Position numbers and translations under genes: made by a program. DNA of 64,000 bases, from assembly GCA_025458525.1 (NCBI GenBank), contig JALOSF010000004.1:20289-84288 (forward strand), read 5' to 3'. Position 1 is the stretch's first letter. Every line of letters starts with the position of its first letter. The notes under the pieces were generated by a model, which ran no database searches, was not told the origin of the DNA, and was given only the letters and a program-made list of their open reading frames with translations. This DNA is from Cypionkella sp. Its GTDB lineage: Bacteria > Pseudomonadota > Alphaproteobacteria > Rhodobacterales > Rhodobacteraceae. Of this stretch, positions 1 through 8,339 are shown one piece after another.

Positions 1-124
1 CAAACAGCTCCAGCTTGAACCCGGCGATTTCCTGCTCCTCGATGGACATGATCTTGCCCACGCCATGGGCGGGATATACGACAAACTCGTTCGGGCGAAA
101 CTCGGGCTTCTTGGACTTGGTCAT
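1..124 (-). CDS. carD: CarD/CdnL family transcriptional regulator (N-terminal part)
   Basis: The first 41 codons are present; the rest lies beyond the left edge. The protein begins MTKSKKPEFRPNEFVVYPAHG and continues with GVGKI and an IEEQEIAGFKLELF stretch, the start of the RNA-polymerase-interacting (RID/Tudor-like) domain of CarD/CdnL proteins. These bind the RNAP beta subunit and stabilise open complexes at rRNA and growth-related promoters. The gene lies downstream of fdxA on the same strand, a common alphaproteobacterial order, but the 290-bp gap suggests its own promoter. The family is clear; only the N-terminus can be judged. Confidence 0.93.
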   Translation of the reverse strand, partial: MTKSKKPEFRPNEFVVYPAHGVGKIMSIEEQEIAGFKLELF

Positions 125-381
125 TCAGTCGCTTCCTAACAGCGGTGCCCTTTTTGCGACAAAAGAACCGCCCCAACCGTATCAGGTCGGGCGATGCGAG
201 CCTTTTGTCACTAAGATTTCCGACTCAGGCGAGCAGCTCTGAGCGGGCGTCAGGCATCCATGATTGTTTGTAACAACTGTATATCACAAAAATCAGCTGA
301 TTCCAACCGCCGTAACGGCGGCATTCCGCACAGTTACGCCTTGAAAACATTTAATTTTTTGCAGCCATGCTGATTCGGCAT

Positions 382-402
382 GCCCGATCTTCCGAATCGG
401 GC
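382..402 (-). terminator. Hairpin downstream of fdxA
   Basis: A 7-bp perfect inverted repeat (gcccgat / atcgggc) with a 7-nt loop lies 12 bp beyond the fdxA stop codon. A run of Ts does not follow directly, so it may be a Rho-assisted terminator or a 3' stabilising stem rather than a classical intrinsic terminator. Confidence 0.4.
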
Positions 403-414
403 GTAAATATGGCG

Positions 415-753
415 TTAGCTGCCTTCACCCGGCGCTTCGGAAAAATACTTCTCGCGCTTGCCCTTTTCGCCATCGCGGGCCTCTGCCTCTGGCAGCGGAT
501 CCTTGCGCACGGTGATCACGGGCCACATCAGCGAATACTTGCGGTTGAAGGCCACCCATTCATCCATGTCCGGTTCGGTATCGGGCCGGATCGCATCGGC
601 CGGGCATTCCGGTTCGCAGACACCGCAATCGATGCATTCATCGGGATGGATGACCAGCATGTTTTCGCCTTCGTAGAAGCAGTCCACAGGACAGACTTCA
701 ACGCAATCGGTGTATTTGCAGGCAATGCAGTTATCAATCACCACATAGGTCAT
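415..753 (-). CDS. fdxA: 7Fe ferredoxin FdxA
   Basis: A 112-aa small electron carrier. The N-terminal half carries two Cys clusters: [14 protein letters not shown] (7Fe-type 3Fe-4S/4Fe-4S pattern) and [12 protein letters not shown], followed by the acidic segment DTEPDMDEW typical of the FdxA family. The start MTYVVIDNC was chosen because family members begin there; a frame upstream adds ten unconserved residues. It sits 51 bp after the S4-protein gene and probably belongs to the helicase–S4–fdxA transcription unit. Members are cytoplasmic one-electron donors; the partner cannot be read from sequence. Confidence 0.95.
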   Translation of the reverse strand: MTYVVIDNCIACKYTDCVEVCPVDCFYEGENMLVIHPDECIDCGVCEPECPADAIRPDTEPDMDEWVAFNRKYSLMWPVITVRKDPLPEAEARDGEKGKREKYFSEAPGEGS

Positions 754-804
754 CAGATCGGGCCCTTGAATATGTCGGGTCACTAGCTAGAGCAAGCGCA
801 AGGA

Positions 805-1125
805 TCATTCAAGCGGCTCTGGCGCAGGTTGCGGGTCCAGATCGAGATAAAGCAGCTGCGCCTCGGTGGCGGGGCCGCGCCGGTGGCCCAAGGCCACCAC
901 TTTGACCAGGCGAATGCGGTTGGCCTGGGCAAAGGTCAACACATCACCGATGCCAACCCCGTAGCCGGGTTTCAAGGTGCGGTTGCCGTTCACCCGGCAA
1001 TGGCCGCCCTCGATCACGTCGGCGGCAAGCGCGCGCGTCTTGAAAAAACGCGCCTGCCACAACCATTTGTCCAGCCGCAGCCGCGGCTGGGCGTCGGGCG
1101 CCGGTTTTGCGCCCGGCCCGGCCAA
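805..1125 (-). CDS. S4-domain RNA-binding protein (Hsp15/HslR-like)
   Basis: A 106-aa basic protein. An S4 fold is recognisable from RLDKWLWQARFFKTR (about residues 17-31) through the GHCRVNG turn and the KPGYGVGIGD loop, as in Hsp15, which binds free 50S subunits carrying stalled nascent chains. No ATG or GTG precedes the domain; the best start is a TTG three bases after the helicase stop, implying translational coupling. Its position between a Suv3-like RNA helicase and fdxA is conserved in alphaproteobacteria. The start is uncertain; the fold assignment is firm. Confidence 0.85.
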   Translation of the reverse strand: MAGPGAKPAPDAQPRLRLDKWLWQARFFKTRALAADVIEGGHCRVNGNRTLKPGYGVGIGDVLTFAQANRIRLVKVVALGHRRGPATEAQLLYLDLDPQPAPEPLE

Positions 1126-1128
1126 GGC

Positions 1129-4026
1129 CTAGACCTTGCCCTTCAGCGCAAGCAGCGCGGCAAAGGGGTTGTCGGGATCGATCGGCTTTTCGGCGCGCTG
1201 CGGGCGGGCCTCGAACTGACGCGGCTTGTCGGTGCGCTCGGGCCGGTCGCCCTTGCCCTTGCCACGATCACCCTTGCCATGCGGCTTGCCCTCGCCCTGC
1301 GGCCGCGGGGGGCGCTCTGCCTGTGGGCGGTCGCCTTGCGGTTTGTCGCCGCGTGGCCGGTCGCCTTTTGGCCGGTCGCCCTTGGGGCGGTCGCCTTGCG
1401 GACGCTCACCTTGCGGACGCTCGCGCCGCTCCCCTTGCGGGCGCGGGCCGCGTTCGGGACGGGCGTTGCGAGGCTTTGGCGCCCAGGTGAAGGTATAAAA
1501 CGCCTCCATCTCGGGCGCTGCCCCCTCGGGGGCGCGGTCCACCGGCGGCGGCGCAAGGACAGACACTTCCTCGGGGATCGGGTTTTGCGGGGCGTCCGGG
1601 TCAACCGGGGCCACGACGACCGGCTCGGCGGCCTTGACCTTCGGTCGCTCGGCCTTTTCGCCCTTGTAGCCAAGGCCACCCATCAGATCGGCGAATTGAT
1701 CCAGCGTCATGCCGGTGATCGACAGCATGTCGGGCGTCGCCTCGAACCCGGCGCGACTGTCCTTTTGCCGCAGGATATCGGCCAGACGTTCCAGCATGTC
1801 GATGCGGATCGCGCGGCTGCCCGCCGGATGGTAGCCGGCCAGCGTGTAATGCGCCTTGGGCACCTCGGCCACGTTGGGAATGGTCACAAGACCGGGCGGA
1901 GGGCTTTCGGGGAATTCGTCCAGCCCGTTCCACAACGACCACAGCACCAGACGCAGGCGGGTGGGTGCGGGTTTCAAAAGCAAGGGCAGGAAGATGGTGA
2001 ACTGCCCGAACCGCACCCCATGCTTGCGCAAGGCGCCGCGGGCTTCCTGGTCAAGGTCCTTGACCTCGTTCGCCACGGCGTCGCGCGGCAGAACGCCCAG
2101 ACCTTCGACCAGCCGGAAGGCAAAGCCGCGCGCAAGGCCGGTCAACGTCTCATCCCGGCTCATGGCGGCCAGCGGCTCGAACAGCGCGGCCACCTTGCGG
2201 TCGATGAAATGCTGCAAGCGGCGGCGGACCTTTTCGGCCACGTCGAAGCCGGCTTCCTCGTCCACGAAAGCCTGGACCGAGGGGCGCAGCGCCTCGGCGC
2301 CCTTGACCAGCTTGCCGACCGCGGTGGTGCCCCACATCAGGCCCCCCTGTTCGGTAAAGTCCATCTCGGTGTCGGGGGCGTTGTAGAACCGATCCGCCCG
2401 CAGGTGGAATTCAGGCTTGAGCGCCTGCATCGCGGCCTGCGCCATCACCTTTGCCCCATCCGGAGAGGTGCTCGAATCCTGCCGGAACCGGAACCCCTCC
2501 AGCCGACCGACGAATTCGCCGCTCACCGTCACTTCGCCTTTGTCATTCACCTCGGCCACGAGGGTCTCCTTCTGGTTCAACCGGCGAAGCAGGACACTGG
2601 TCCGCCGATCTACAAATCTTTGTGTCAGCCGGTCATGCAGCGCATCCGACAGGCGATCTTCTACAGCGCGAGTCTCGCCCCGCCAATGGCTTTCATCATC
2701 GACCCAGCCTTTGCGCTGCGCAATGTAGGTCCAGGTGCGGATATAGGCGAGCCGTTTGGAGATCGCATCGATATCGCCATCGGTTCGGTCGATGCGCGCC
2801 ACCGCAGTGCGCACCCAATCCGACGGCACCCTTCCCCCGCCCAGACCGCGCCCGCACAGATAGCCGAATATCTTTGCCAACAGCCCGGCGTGATCGCTGT
2901 CCGATGCGCCGCGGAAATCAGGAATGCGGCAGACATCCCAAAGCAGTTGCACCCGCTTTGGCCCTGTCAGCCTTTCGCGCACCTCTGGCATCTCGACCAG
3001 CGCCTTGAGCGCCAGGACATCGTCGGCGTCGCGGGCGCGCGTCAGCCAATCGTTGCTGGTGGGGGCCTCCAGACTGCGGATCAGCTTGTCTGCGGTGCCA
3101 AAGTCCAGATCGTGGTTGCGCCACATCAGCTTTCGAACGGGGGCAAACTGGTGGCCCTCGATGGCTTCGATGGTGTCTTCGTCAAAGGGGCGCGCCTCGC
3201 CCGTCACGCCAAAAGTGCCGTTGTCGGTGTGCCGCCCCGCCCGGCCCGCGATCTGCGCCAGTTCCTGCGGATAAAGCCCACGCATCCGGCGGCCATCGAA
3301 CTTTGCGGTCGCGGAAAAGGCCACATGCTTGATGTCAAGGTTGAGGCCCATGCCAATGGCATCGGTGGCCACCAGATAATCGACATCGCCATTCTGGTAA
3401 AGCGCCACCTGCGCATTGCGGGTACGGGGCGACAGCGCGCCCATGACCACGGCGCAACCGCCCTTTTGCCGCCGGATCAACTCGGCAATAGCATAGACAT
3501 TTTCAACCGAAAACCCGACGATCGCGCTGCGTGGGGGCATGCGGCTTATCTTTTTCGAACCCGTATAAGTCAGGGTGCTGAACCGCTCCCGCTTGAGGAA
3601 CGTGACACCCGGCACCAGCCCCGCAATCGCCGGGCGCATGGTTTCGGCCCCCATGAACAAGGTCTCAAGCAGCCCGCGTGCCCGCAGCAGACGATCGGTG
3701 AACACATGGCCGCGGTCCGGGTCGGCGCAAAGCTGGATTTCGTCGATGGCAACGAAATCGGCCCCGATCTCAAGCGGCATCGCCTCTACCGTGCAGACCC
3801 AGTATTGGGTGCGGTCGGGCACGATGCGTTCCTCACCCGTGACCAAAGCCACGACCGAAGGGCCGCGCAAGGCCACGATGCGGTCATAGACCTCGCGCGC
3901 CAGAAGGCGCAGCGGCAGACCGATCACGCCCGTGCGATGGCCGAGCATCCGGTCTATCGCGTAATGCGTCTTGCCTGTGTTGGTCGGCCCGAGAACCGCC
4001 GTGACCCGGCCCGTGGTCGCGCCCAT
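1129..4026 (-). CDS. Suv3-like DExH-box RNA helicase with low-complexity basic tail
   Basis: A 965-aa helicase related to mitochondrial SUV3/SUPV3L1. Visible motifs are the P-loop GPTNTGKTH (residues 13-21), the Suv3-type Walker B DEIQ (about 95-98), and motif VI with QIAGRAGR near residue 250. SUV3 proteins unwind RNA 3'-5' in RNA turnover; the bacterial role is less defined. The start MGATTGRV was chosen because it lies directly before motif I, whereas an upstream ATG adds unconserved residues. The last ~110 residues are a low-complexity tail of RPQGxR/RPKGDR units rich in Arg, Gly, Pro, Asp and Lys, probably disordered and RNA-binding. First gene of the helicase–S4–fdxA run. Confidence 0.9.
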   Translation of the reverse strand: MGATTGRVTAVLGPTNTGKTHYAIDRMLGHRTGVIGLPLRLLAREVYDRIVALRGPSVVALVTGEERIVPDRTQYWVCTVEAMPLEIGADFVAIDEIQLCADPDRGHVFTDRLLRARGLLETLFMGAETMRPAIAGLVPGVTFLKRERFSTLTYTGSKKISRMPPRSAIVGFSVENVYAIAELIRRQKGGCAVVMGALSPRTRNAQVALYQNGDVDYLVATDAIGMGLNLDIKHVAFSATAKFDGRRMRGLYPQELAQIAGRAGRHTDNGTFGVTGEARPFDEDTIEAIEGHQFAPVRKLMWRNHDLDFGTADKLIRSLEAPTSNDWLTRARDADDVLALKALVEMPEVRERLTGPKRVQLLWDVCRIPDFRGASDSDHAGLLAKIFGYLCGRGLGGGRVPSDWVRTAVARIDRTDGDIDAISKRLAYIRTWTYIAQRKGWVDDESHWRGETRAVEDRLSDALHDRLTQRFVDRRTSVLLRRLNQKETLVAEVNDKGEVTVSGEFVGRLEGFRFRQDSSTSPDGAKVMAQAAMQALKPEFHLRADRFYNAPDTEMDFTEQGGLMWGTTAVGKLVKGAEALRPSVQAFVDEEAGFDVAEKVRRRLQHFIDRKVAALFEPLAAMSRDETLTGLARGFAFRLVEGLGVLPRDAVANEVKDLDQEARGALRKHGVRFGQFTIFLPLLLKPAPTRLRLVLWSLWNGLDEFPESPPPGLVTIPNVAEVPKAHYTLAGYHPAGSRAIRIDMLERLADILRQKDSRAGFEATPDMLSITGMTLDQFADLMGGLGYKGEKAERPKVKAAEPVVVAPVDPDAPQNPIPEEVSVLAPPPVDRAPEGAAPEMEAFYTFTWAPKPRNARPERGPRPQGERRERPQGERPQGDRPKGDRPKGDRPRGDKPQGDRPQAERPPRPQGEGKPHGKGDRGKGKGDRPERTDKPRQFEARPQRAEKPIDPDNPFAALLALKGKV
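1300..1450 (-). repeat. Tandem coding repeat in the helicase tail (RPxGxR units)
   Basis: Roughly 18-bp imperfect units built on cggtcgcc/cttgcggacgctc repeat many times and encode RPQGERPQGDRPKGD-like peptides in frame with the helicase. The reading frame is kept throughout, so this is a protein-coding low-complexity repeat and not an intergenic array. Unit number may vary between strains. Confidence 0.75.
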
Positions 4027-4075
4027 CGTTTCATCCCTGCGCGCCCGGCGCGTTGTCTGGCCTTGAACCCTGCCG

Positions 4076-4633
4076 TTACAGATCGGTACCCGCAACCTCG
4101 GCTTCAAGCCGCTCTACCGCTTCTGATACGCCGCCAAGATTGGGATGTATAGCCAAGGCCGCACGATAGATGGCCAATGCCTTTTCCGGATTGTCCAGTT
4201 CTTCGTAAATTGCGCCAAGCCCGGCCATCGCGCCGAAATGGCGTGGATTGAGCGTCAGCGTCCGCGCGATGTCGGCGATCGACGGGCCGAACTGACCCGC
4301 CTGAAAGAAAGCGGTGGCGCGTGCGTTCCAGCCTTCGGCAAAATCGGGGGCATGGTCGGTCAGCGCGGTCAGATGGCCAATCGCCTCGGTCGTATCGCCA
4401 TTGGCAAGCGCATCACGCCCGCGTTGCAGCAAAAGATCCATCGCGGGAGAGCCGCTTTTCGACCATTCGTTCCAGATTTCACGCTCGAGTCGGGATGCCG
4501 CGCGTGCATCGGCCGATTTCAGCTTGTCAAACAGATCATCCAGCGGTGCTTGCGCCGAAACAGCCCCTCCCCCGAGGAAAACTGCGACAAGTGCCGCTAC
4601 GATAGGATTGAGAAACCTGTGATGAACTTTCAT
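4076..4633 (-). CDS. TPR-repeat exported protein
   Basis: A 185-aa protein. Residues 1-28 are a Sec signal peptide with a positive start, a hydrophobic core (IVAALVAVFLGGG) and a VSAQA cleavage site. Three tetratricopeptide-type helical repeats follow from about residue 75 (LLQRGRDALANGD, AEGWNARATAFFQAG, FGAMAGLGAIYEELDNPEKAL). Such periplasmic TPR proteins act as protein-protein scaffolds. The start MKVHH fits the signal peptide; longer versions do not. It ends 49 bp upstream of the helicase start and is divergent from the SCP2 gene. No specific partner can be named. Confidence 0.85.
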   Translation of the reverse strand: MKVHHRFLNPIVAALVAVFLGGGAVSAQAPLDDLFDKLKSADARAASRLEREIWNEWSKSGSPAMDLLLQRGRDALANGDTTEAIGHLTALTDHAPDFAEGWNARATAFFQAGQFGPSIADIARTLTLNPRHFGAMAGLGAIYEELDNPEKALAIYRAALAIHPNLGGVSEAVERLEAEVAGTDL

Positions 4634-4702
4634 ATCAAACAGGATAGCGTATCGGCGCAGGAAAACCAGTTCCTGCGCGTCACAAGGCAGAGAGGATTTT
4701 GC

Positions 4703-4990
4703 ATGAGCGACGTGGTGAACGAGGCCGTTCGGGTTTTGTCGGAAAAGCTGTCCGGCGGATTTGACGGTGTCGCGAAATTTGTGATCGAAGGCGAAGGCGC
4801 GATCATGCTGGACCCCGATGGCGTGCGCGCCGCGGATGACCCGGCGGATGTGACGCTGACGGCATCGGCCGATGTGTTCAAGCGGATCCTCGATGGCGAT
4901 CTGAACCCGACGATGGCCTTCATGCAGGGCAAGCTGGCGGTGGATGGCAGCATGGGCCTTGCGATGAAACTGGGGTCGGTTCTGGGGTGA
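4703..4990 (+). CDS. SCP2 sterol-binding domain protein
   Basis: A 95-aa single-domain protein with the SCP2 pattern: an N-terminal amphipathic helix, the core FVIEGEGAIMLD, a TLTASADVFKRILDGDLNPTMAFMQGKLAVDGSMG segment (about 55-85) and a short C-terminal helix. SCP2 folds hold hydrophobic ligands such as acyl chains. An agagg sequence lies six bases before the ATG. Its final codons overlap the next gene's GTG start (GTGA), so the two are translationally coupled, suggesting that the lipid-binding protein and the hydrolase act on related ligands. Confidence 0.9.
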   Translation: MSDVVNEAVRVLSEKLSGGFDGVAKFVIEGEGAIMLDPDGVRAADDPADVTLTASADVFKRILDGDLNPTMAFMQGKLAVDGSMGLAMKLGSVLG

Positions 4991-5934
4991 GCGGGCCTGC
5001 CTTCCTGACCGCTCCGTTCCATGCGGAGCTTGCCGAAGGCCCGGAGGGCGGCGAGGCCTTCTGGGTTCAGACCTCGGATGGCGTGCGCATTCGCGCCGGG
5101 GTCTGGCCTGTGGGCGCGCGGGGAACGGTCTTGTTGTTCCCCGGCCGCACCGAATATGTCGAGAAATACGGGCGCGCCGCAGGCGATCTGAAGGCGCGCG
5201 GCTTTGCCACGGTGGCAATCGACTGGCGCGGTCAGGGTCTGGCAGATCGGGACCTGGCCGACCGGATGATGGGGCATGTCGGCAATTTCCTTGATTATCA
5301 GCATGATGTGCAGGCGGTGCTGGCTTTGGTGCGCGGGCTTGGCGTGCCCGAACCTTACTATCTTCTGTCGCATTCCATGGGGGGCGCCATTGCCCTGCGG
5401 GCGCTGATGCGCGGTCTGCCGGTCAAGGCCGCATCGTTTTCAGCGCCGATGTGGGGGATCGCGATGGCCGCATGGCTGCGCCCTCTGGCCCAGCCGATGG
5501 CACAGCTGTCATCCCTGTTCGGACAGGCCCACCGCTTCGCCCCCGGCACGAATGGCAAAAGCTATGTCGCCGAGGCCGATTTTGGTGGCAATGTGCTGAC
5601 CACCGATCCCGACATGTGGCGCTACATGAAACGTCAGGTGACAGAGCGGCCGGAACTGGCGCTGGCAGGGCCCAGCATGGGTTGGCTGCACACCGCGCTG
5701 TCGGAATGTCAGGCGATGTCGGTGCTGCCCGCCCCGCGGACACCGGCGCTGACCGCGCTTGGCACGGCCGAGCGTGTGGTCGATCCGGCGCCGGTCCACC
5801 TGCGCATGGCGGGCTGGCGCGATGGCCGGCTGGAGATGTTCATGGGCGCCGAACATGAGGTGCCGATGGAAGCACCGCATCACCGCACCCGCTTTTTCGA
5901 CCTGACAGCCGATCTGTTCCGGCGCCATCCCTAG
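4987..5934 (+). CDS. Alpha/beta hydrolase, lysophospholipase (PldB-like)
   Basis: A 315-aa serine hydrolase. The nucleophile elbow is SHSMGG with Ser130; a strand-turn LLFPGRTEY forms the oxyanion region, and a C-terminal EHEVPME plus His segment supplies the base. The family comprises lysophospholipases/monoacylglycerol lipases cutting one acyl chain from a glycerolipid. No signal peptide is visible, so it is probably cytoplasmic or peripheral. It begins at a GTG overlapping the SCP2 stop and converges on the Anbu gene with a 15-bp gap. Substrate is inferred from family only. Confidence 0.87.
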   Translation: MSGPAFLTAPFHAELAEGPEGGEAFWVQTSDGVRIRAGVWPVGARGTVLLFPGRTEYVEKYGRAAGDLKARGFATVAIDWRGQGLADRDLADRMMGHVGNFLDYQHDVQAVLALVRGLGVPEPYYLLSHSMGGAIALRALMRGLPVKAASFSAPMWGIAMAAWLRPLAQPMAQLSSLFGQAHRFAPGTNGKSYVAEADFGGNVLTTDPDMWRYMKRQVTERPELALAGPSMGWLHTALSECQAMSVLPAPRTPALTALGTAERVVDPAPVHLRMAGWRDGRLEMFMGAEHEVPMEAPHHRTRFFDLTADLFRRHP

Positions 5935-5949
5935 GGCGCCGGGGCTGCC

Positions 5950-6672
5950 CTAAAGGGTGATCTGGGTGAAGCCATCACGCAAGGCCCGCGACCAGGCCTC
6001 GCTCATCGCGCGGAAGGATTCGTCCCCCGCCTCGATCCGGCGCAGGCTGCCGATGCGCAGCGCGTCCTTGTTGATCACGCACAAATCCAGCGGCATGCCC
6101 ACCGACAGGTTGGAGCGCAGCGTCGAATCCATCGACAGCATCACCGCCTTTTGCGCATCGGACAGCGATGTCGTGGGTTTCACCACCCGATCCAGTATCG
6201 GCTTGCCGTATTTGTGTTCGCCGATCTGTAGAAAGGGCGTGTCCTCGGTGGCTTCGATGAAATTGCCTTCGGGATAGATCAGGAACATCCGCATGCCCCC
6301 GCCCTTGCGCTGACCGGCGACGATCATCGTGGCGCTGGCGCCTTGGGCCATCGACAGCTTTTCATCAATCTCGCGCCGCACCCGGGCCAGCACATTGCCC
6401 ACGATCTCGGCCACGGCAAGCATGGTCGGCGCCAAAAGCACCGAAGTCTGCGCCGTCGCCTCCGGGTCGTCGATGGCATCGCGCAGCCGGGCGATGGTCG
6501 TTTGCGTCACCGACAGGCTGCCTGCGGTCAGGATGGTGATCACCCGTTCGCCCGGAATTTCGAAATGAAACATCTTTCGATAAGTGGCGATGTTGTCGAG
6601 CCCGGCATTGGTGCGCGTGTCTGACAAAAGCACCATGCCGTCATTCAACAAAAGCCCAACGCAATATGTCAT
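5950..6672 (-). CDS. Anbu, proteasome-like ancestral beta-subunit peptidase
   Basis: A 240-aa Ntn-hydrolase-fold protein. It starts MTYCVGLLLNDG, so removal of Met would expose Thr as the N-terminal nucleophile; SDTRTNAGLDNI follows, matching Anbu proteins. An upstream ATG would bury the Thr and was rejected. Anbu assembles into large helical or ring-like particles and is typically encoded beside an ATP-grasp, an alpha-E and a transglutaminase-like protein, exactly the genes found here (7512-10707). The native substrate and any peptidase role remain unsettled in the literature. Last gene of the cluster, 82 bp after the 220-aa hypothetical gene. Confidence 0.93.
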   Translation of the reverse strand: MTYCVGLLLNDGMVLLSDTRTNAGLDNIATYRKMFHFEIPGERVITILTAGSLSVTQTTIARLRDAIDDPEATAQTSVLLAPTMLAVAEIVGNVLARVRREIDEKLSMAQGASATMIVAGQRKGGGMRMFLIYPEGNFIEATEDTPFLQIGEHKYGKPILDRVVKPTTSLSDAQKAVMLSMDSTLRSNLSVGMPLDLCVINKDALRIGSLRRIEAGDESFRAMSEAWSRALRDGFTQITL

Positions 6673-6754
6673 GCAACATCCCCAAGACTCAGACACGCAA
6701 AGCTATCGCCGGGTCGATGGGATGGAAAGGGGAGAGGCGCAGGCAGGCCCGAAT

Positions 6755-7417
6755 TTATAGCCGCGCAAGCGTCAGCACCGCCTGCCCGCCGGTCAGATGC
6801 AGCGCCCCGGCCACCGCGCAGATCACGACACCCGCCGCAACGGCACGGCGAAAAAAGCGGTTGTGCCAGAACCGGCGCGGCGGGGCCTTGTCCTCGGCTT
6901 CGGGCGGCGCGACGGCCAGGGGTTCGGTCTCGAACACATCGGGCAGGCCGCGCAGGACCGCGCCCGCACTGTGGCCCGACACAGAGAACCGCTGCGGGCC
7001 CATGGGCACAGCCACCGGGCGGGCATGCTCCAACGCGTCAAGAAAAGCGCCAAGGCGAAAGACCTCGCCGCCTTCGCGCGTCGTCTCGGCATCGGGAAGG
7101 ACAAGGGTCCGGGCATTCGCCGTCAGGCGCTGGATGATGTGCAGCCGCGCGTCTTCGTCCACCGCAGGATAACAGCCCGCAGGCGCGCCCGAGGAATAGG
7201 TGTTCAGCCCGAACCCCGAGGCAAGGAAGTAATCGCGCAGCGCCGCCGGCGCATCGGCAAGGGCTTTGGCCGTGCGCGGATCGCGAAACAGCGCAACCCG
7301 TGCAGTCTCTGGCCCCGGTTTGAACCCTATGCCGGTCAGGAACCCATCCAGATCAGGGTCGGGCGATCCCGCCTCCGGGATCACGGCAAAGATATCGAAA
7401 TCGTAACTCATGGTCAT
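6755..7417 (-). CDS. Uncharacterised tail-anchored protein inside the Anbu cluster
   Basis: I do not recognise this 220-aa protein. The N-terminal ~160 residues look globular and soluble (begins MTMSYDFDIFAVIPEAG; contains GFGLNTYSSGAPAGCYP and LHIIQRLTANARTLVLPD). An acidic/proline linker follows, then a basic patch RRFWHNRFFRR and one hydrophobic helix (AVAAGVVICAVAGALHL, about 189-205) near the C-terminus. This predicts a single-pass tail anchor with the body in the cytoplasm. It lies between the transglutaminase (94-bp gap) and Anbu (82-bp gap) on the same strand, so co-transcription is likely. A gggggg run seven bases upstream supports the first ATG. Confidence 0.75.
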   Translation of the reverse strand: MTMSYDFDIFAVIPEAGSPDPDLDGFLTGIGFKPGPETARVALFRDPRTAKALADAPAALRDYFLASGFGLNTYSSGAPAGCYPAVDEDARLHIIQRLTANARTLVLPDAETTREGGEVFRLGAFLDALEHARPVAVPMGPQRFSVSGHSAGAVLRGLPDVFETEPLAVAPPEAEDKAPPRRFWHNRFFRRAVAAGVVICAVAGALHLTGGQAVLTLARL

Positions 7418-7511
7418 GGCAAGGCCCCCCGCACAGACTGCGACCCGGGAAGGCTGCGCAAGACTTGTGGCACTGCCGAGGCGAAATTGCGGAATTTATC
7501 GACATTGCGCC

Positions 7512-8339
7512 CTATTGCTGGGTCTGCGATTGTGTCTGGACCTGAGCGACCGTGACCGAAACATCCAGACTTTCTTCGCCCTGACTGCGGGCGATCCCGC
7601 GGATCATCGCGGCATTGCCCGAATCAAGCCCCGATCCAAGCCGGATATAGCGGTCATCCGGGCAACAGCGGTTCGCCGGGTCAAAGCCGACCCAGCCCAA
7701 GCCTGCGATATGCACCTCGGCCCAGGCGTGGGCGGCCTCATGCGGGGCCCCGTCATGGCCGACCAGCAGATAGCCCGACACATAGCGCGCTGGCAGCCCG
7801 AGATGGCGCGCAACCGCGATCAGCGCATGGGCATGGTCCTGGCACACGCCTTCGCCCTTGGCCAGCGCCTCGGCGGCGGTGGTATGGGCATCGGTGGCCC
7901 CGGGCGTATAGGCAATGGCCTGCGACACCCGGGCCGAAAGTTCATGTGCGGCGGCAAGGGCATCGCTTGCCGGGTTGACCCCGTCGGCAAGCGCCACAAG
8001 GCCCGCATCCGCCTCGGTCGGGCGCGTGAAGCGCAAATAGCATTCCGAGGGCACAATTTCCTTGTGCCCGCGCAACACCCCGGCAAGGTCTGTCGTCTCG
8101 ATCTCGCCACTTACATGCACGGTGATCTCGCTGACCGGGCCAAGCACGGTCCAGCCCTGCACCCAGTCGCCCGCACCGTCGCGAAAGCCGCCGCCCATCT
8201 GGCCATCGCTGACCGACACTTTCCAGCGGCGCATCCTTTGCCCTTCGAACACCGATGGCATCAGCCGATGGCTCTGCACCACGCCGCGCACGGGCTGGTC
8301 GTAAAAATAGCGCGTCTTGTGATCGACCGTCAGCAGCAT
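7512..8339 (-). CDS. Transglutaminase-like protein of the Anbu cluster
   Basis: A 275-aa protein. An N-terminal beta domain (MLLTVDHKTRYFYDQPV) precedes a papain-like transglutaminase core with the triad visible: Cys166 in GEGVCQDHAHA, His204 in AAHAWAEV and Asp220 in GFDPANRCC. The family is usually predicted to hydrolyse or form amide bonds in peptides. It has no signal peptide. Its ATG overlaps the alpha-E stop by one base, showing tight coupling. With ATP-grasp and alpha-E it forms the standard three-gene module linked to Anbu. Confidence 0.93.
   Translation of the reverse strand: MLLTVDHKTRYFYDQPVRGVVQSHRLMPSVFEGQRMRRWKVSVSDGQMGGGFRDGAGDWVQGWTVLGPVSEITVHVSGEIETTDLAGVLRGHKEIVPSECYLRFTRPTEADAGLVALADGVNPASDALAAAHELSARVSQAIAYTPGATDAHTTAAEALAKGEGVCQDHAHALIAVARHLGLPARYVSGYLLVGHDGAPHEAAHAWAEVHIAGLGWVGFDPANRCCPDDRYIRLGSGLDSGNAAMIRGIARSQGEESLDVSVTVAQVQTQSQTQQ

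Noticed and set aside
1300..1450. Short repeats resembling a CRISPR-like array
   Set aside because: Units are about 18 bp, imperfect, without spacers, and encode a continuous peptide in the helicase frame.
829..4152. A 1107-codon open frame on the plus strand opposite the helicase
   Set aside because: It mirrors the codon structure of the helicase, shows Arg/Gly/Pro/His-rich text with no domain, and is a typical GC-rich antisense artefact.
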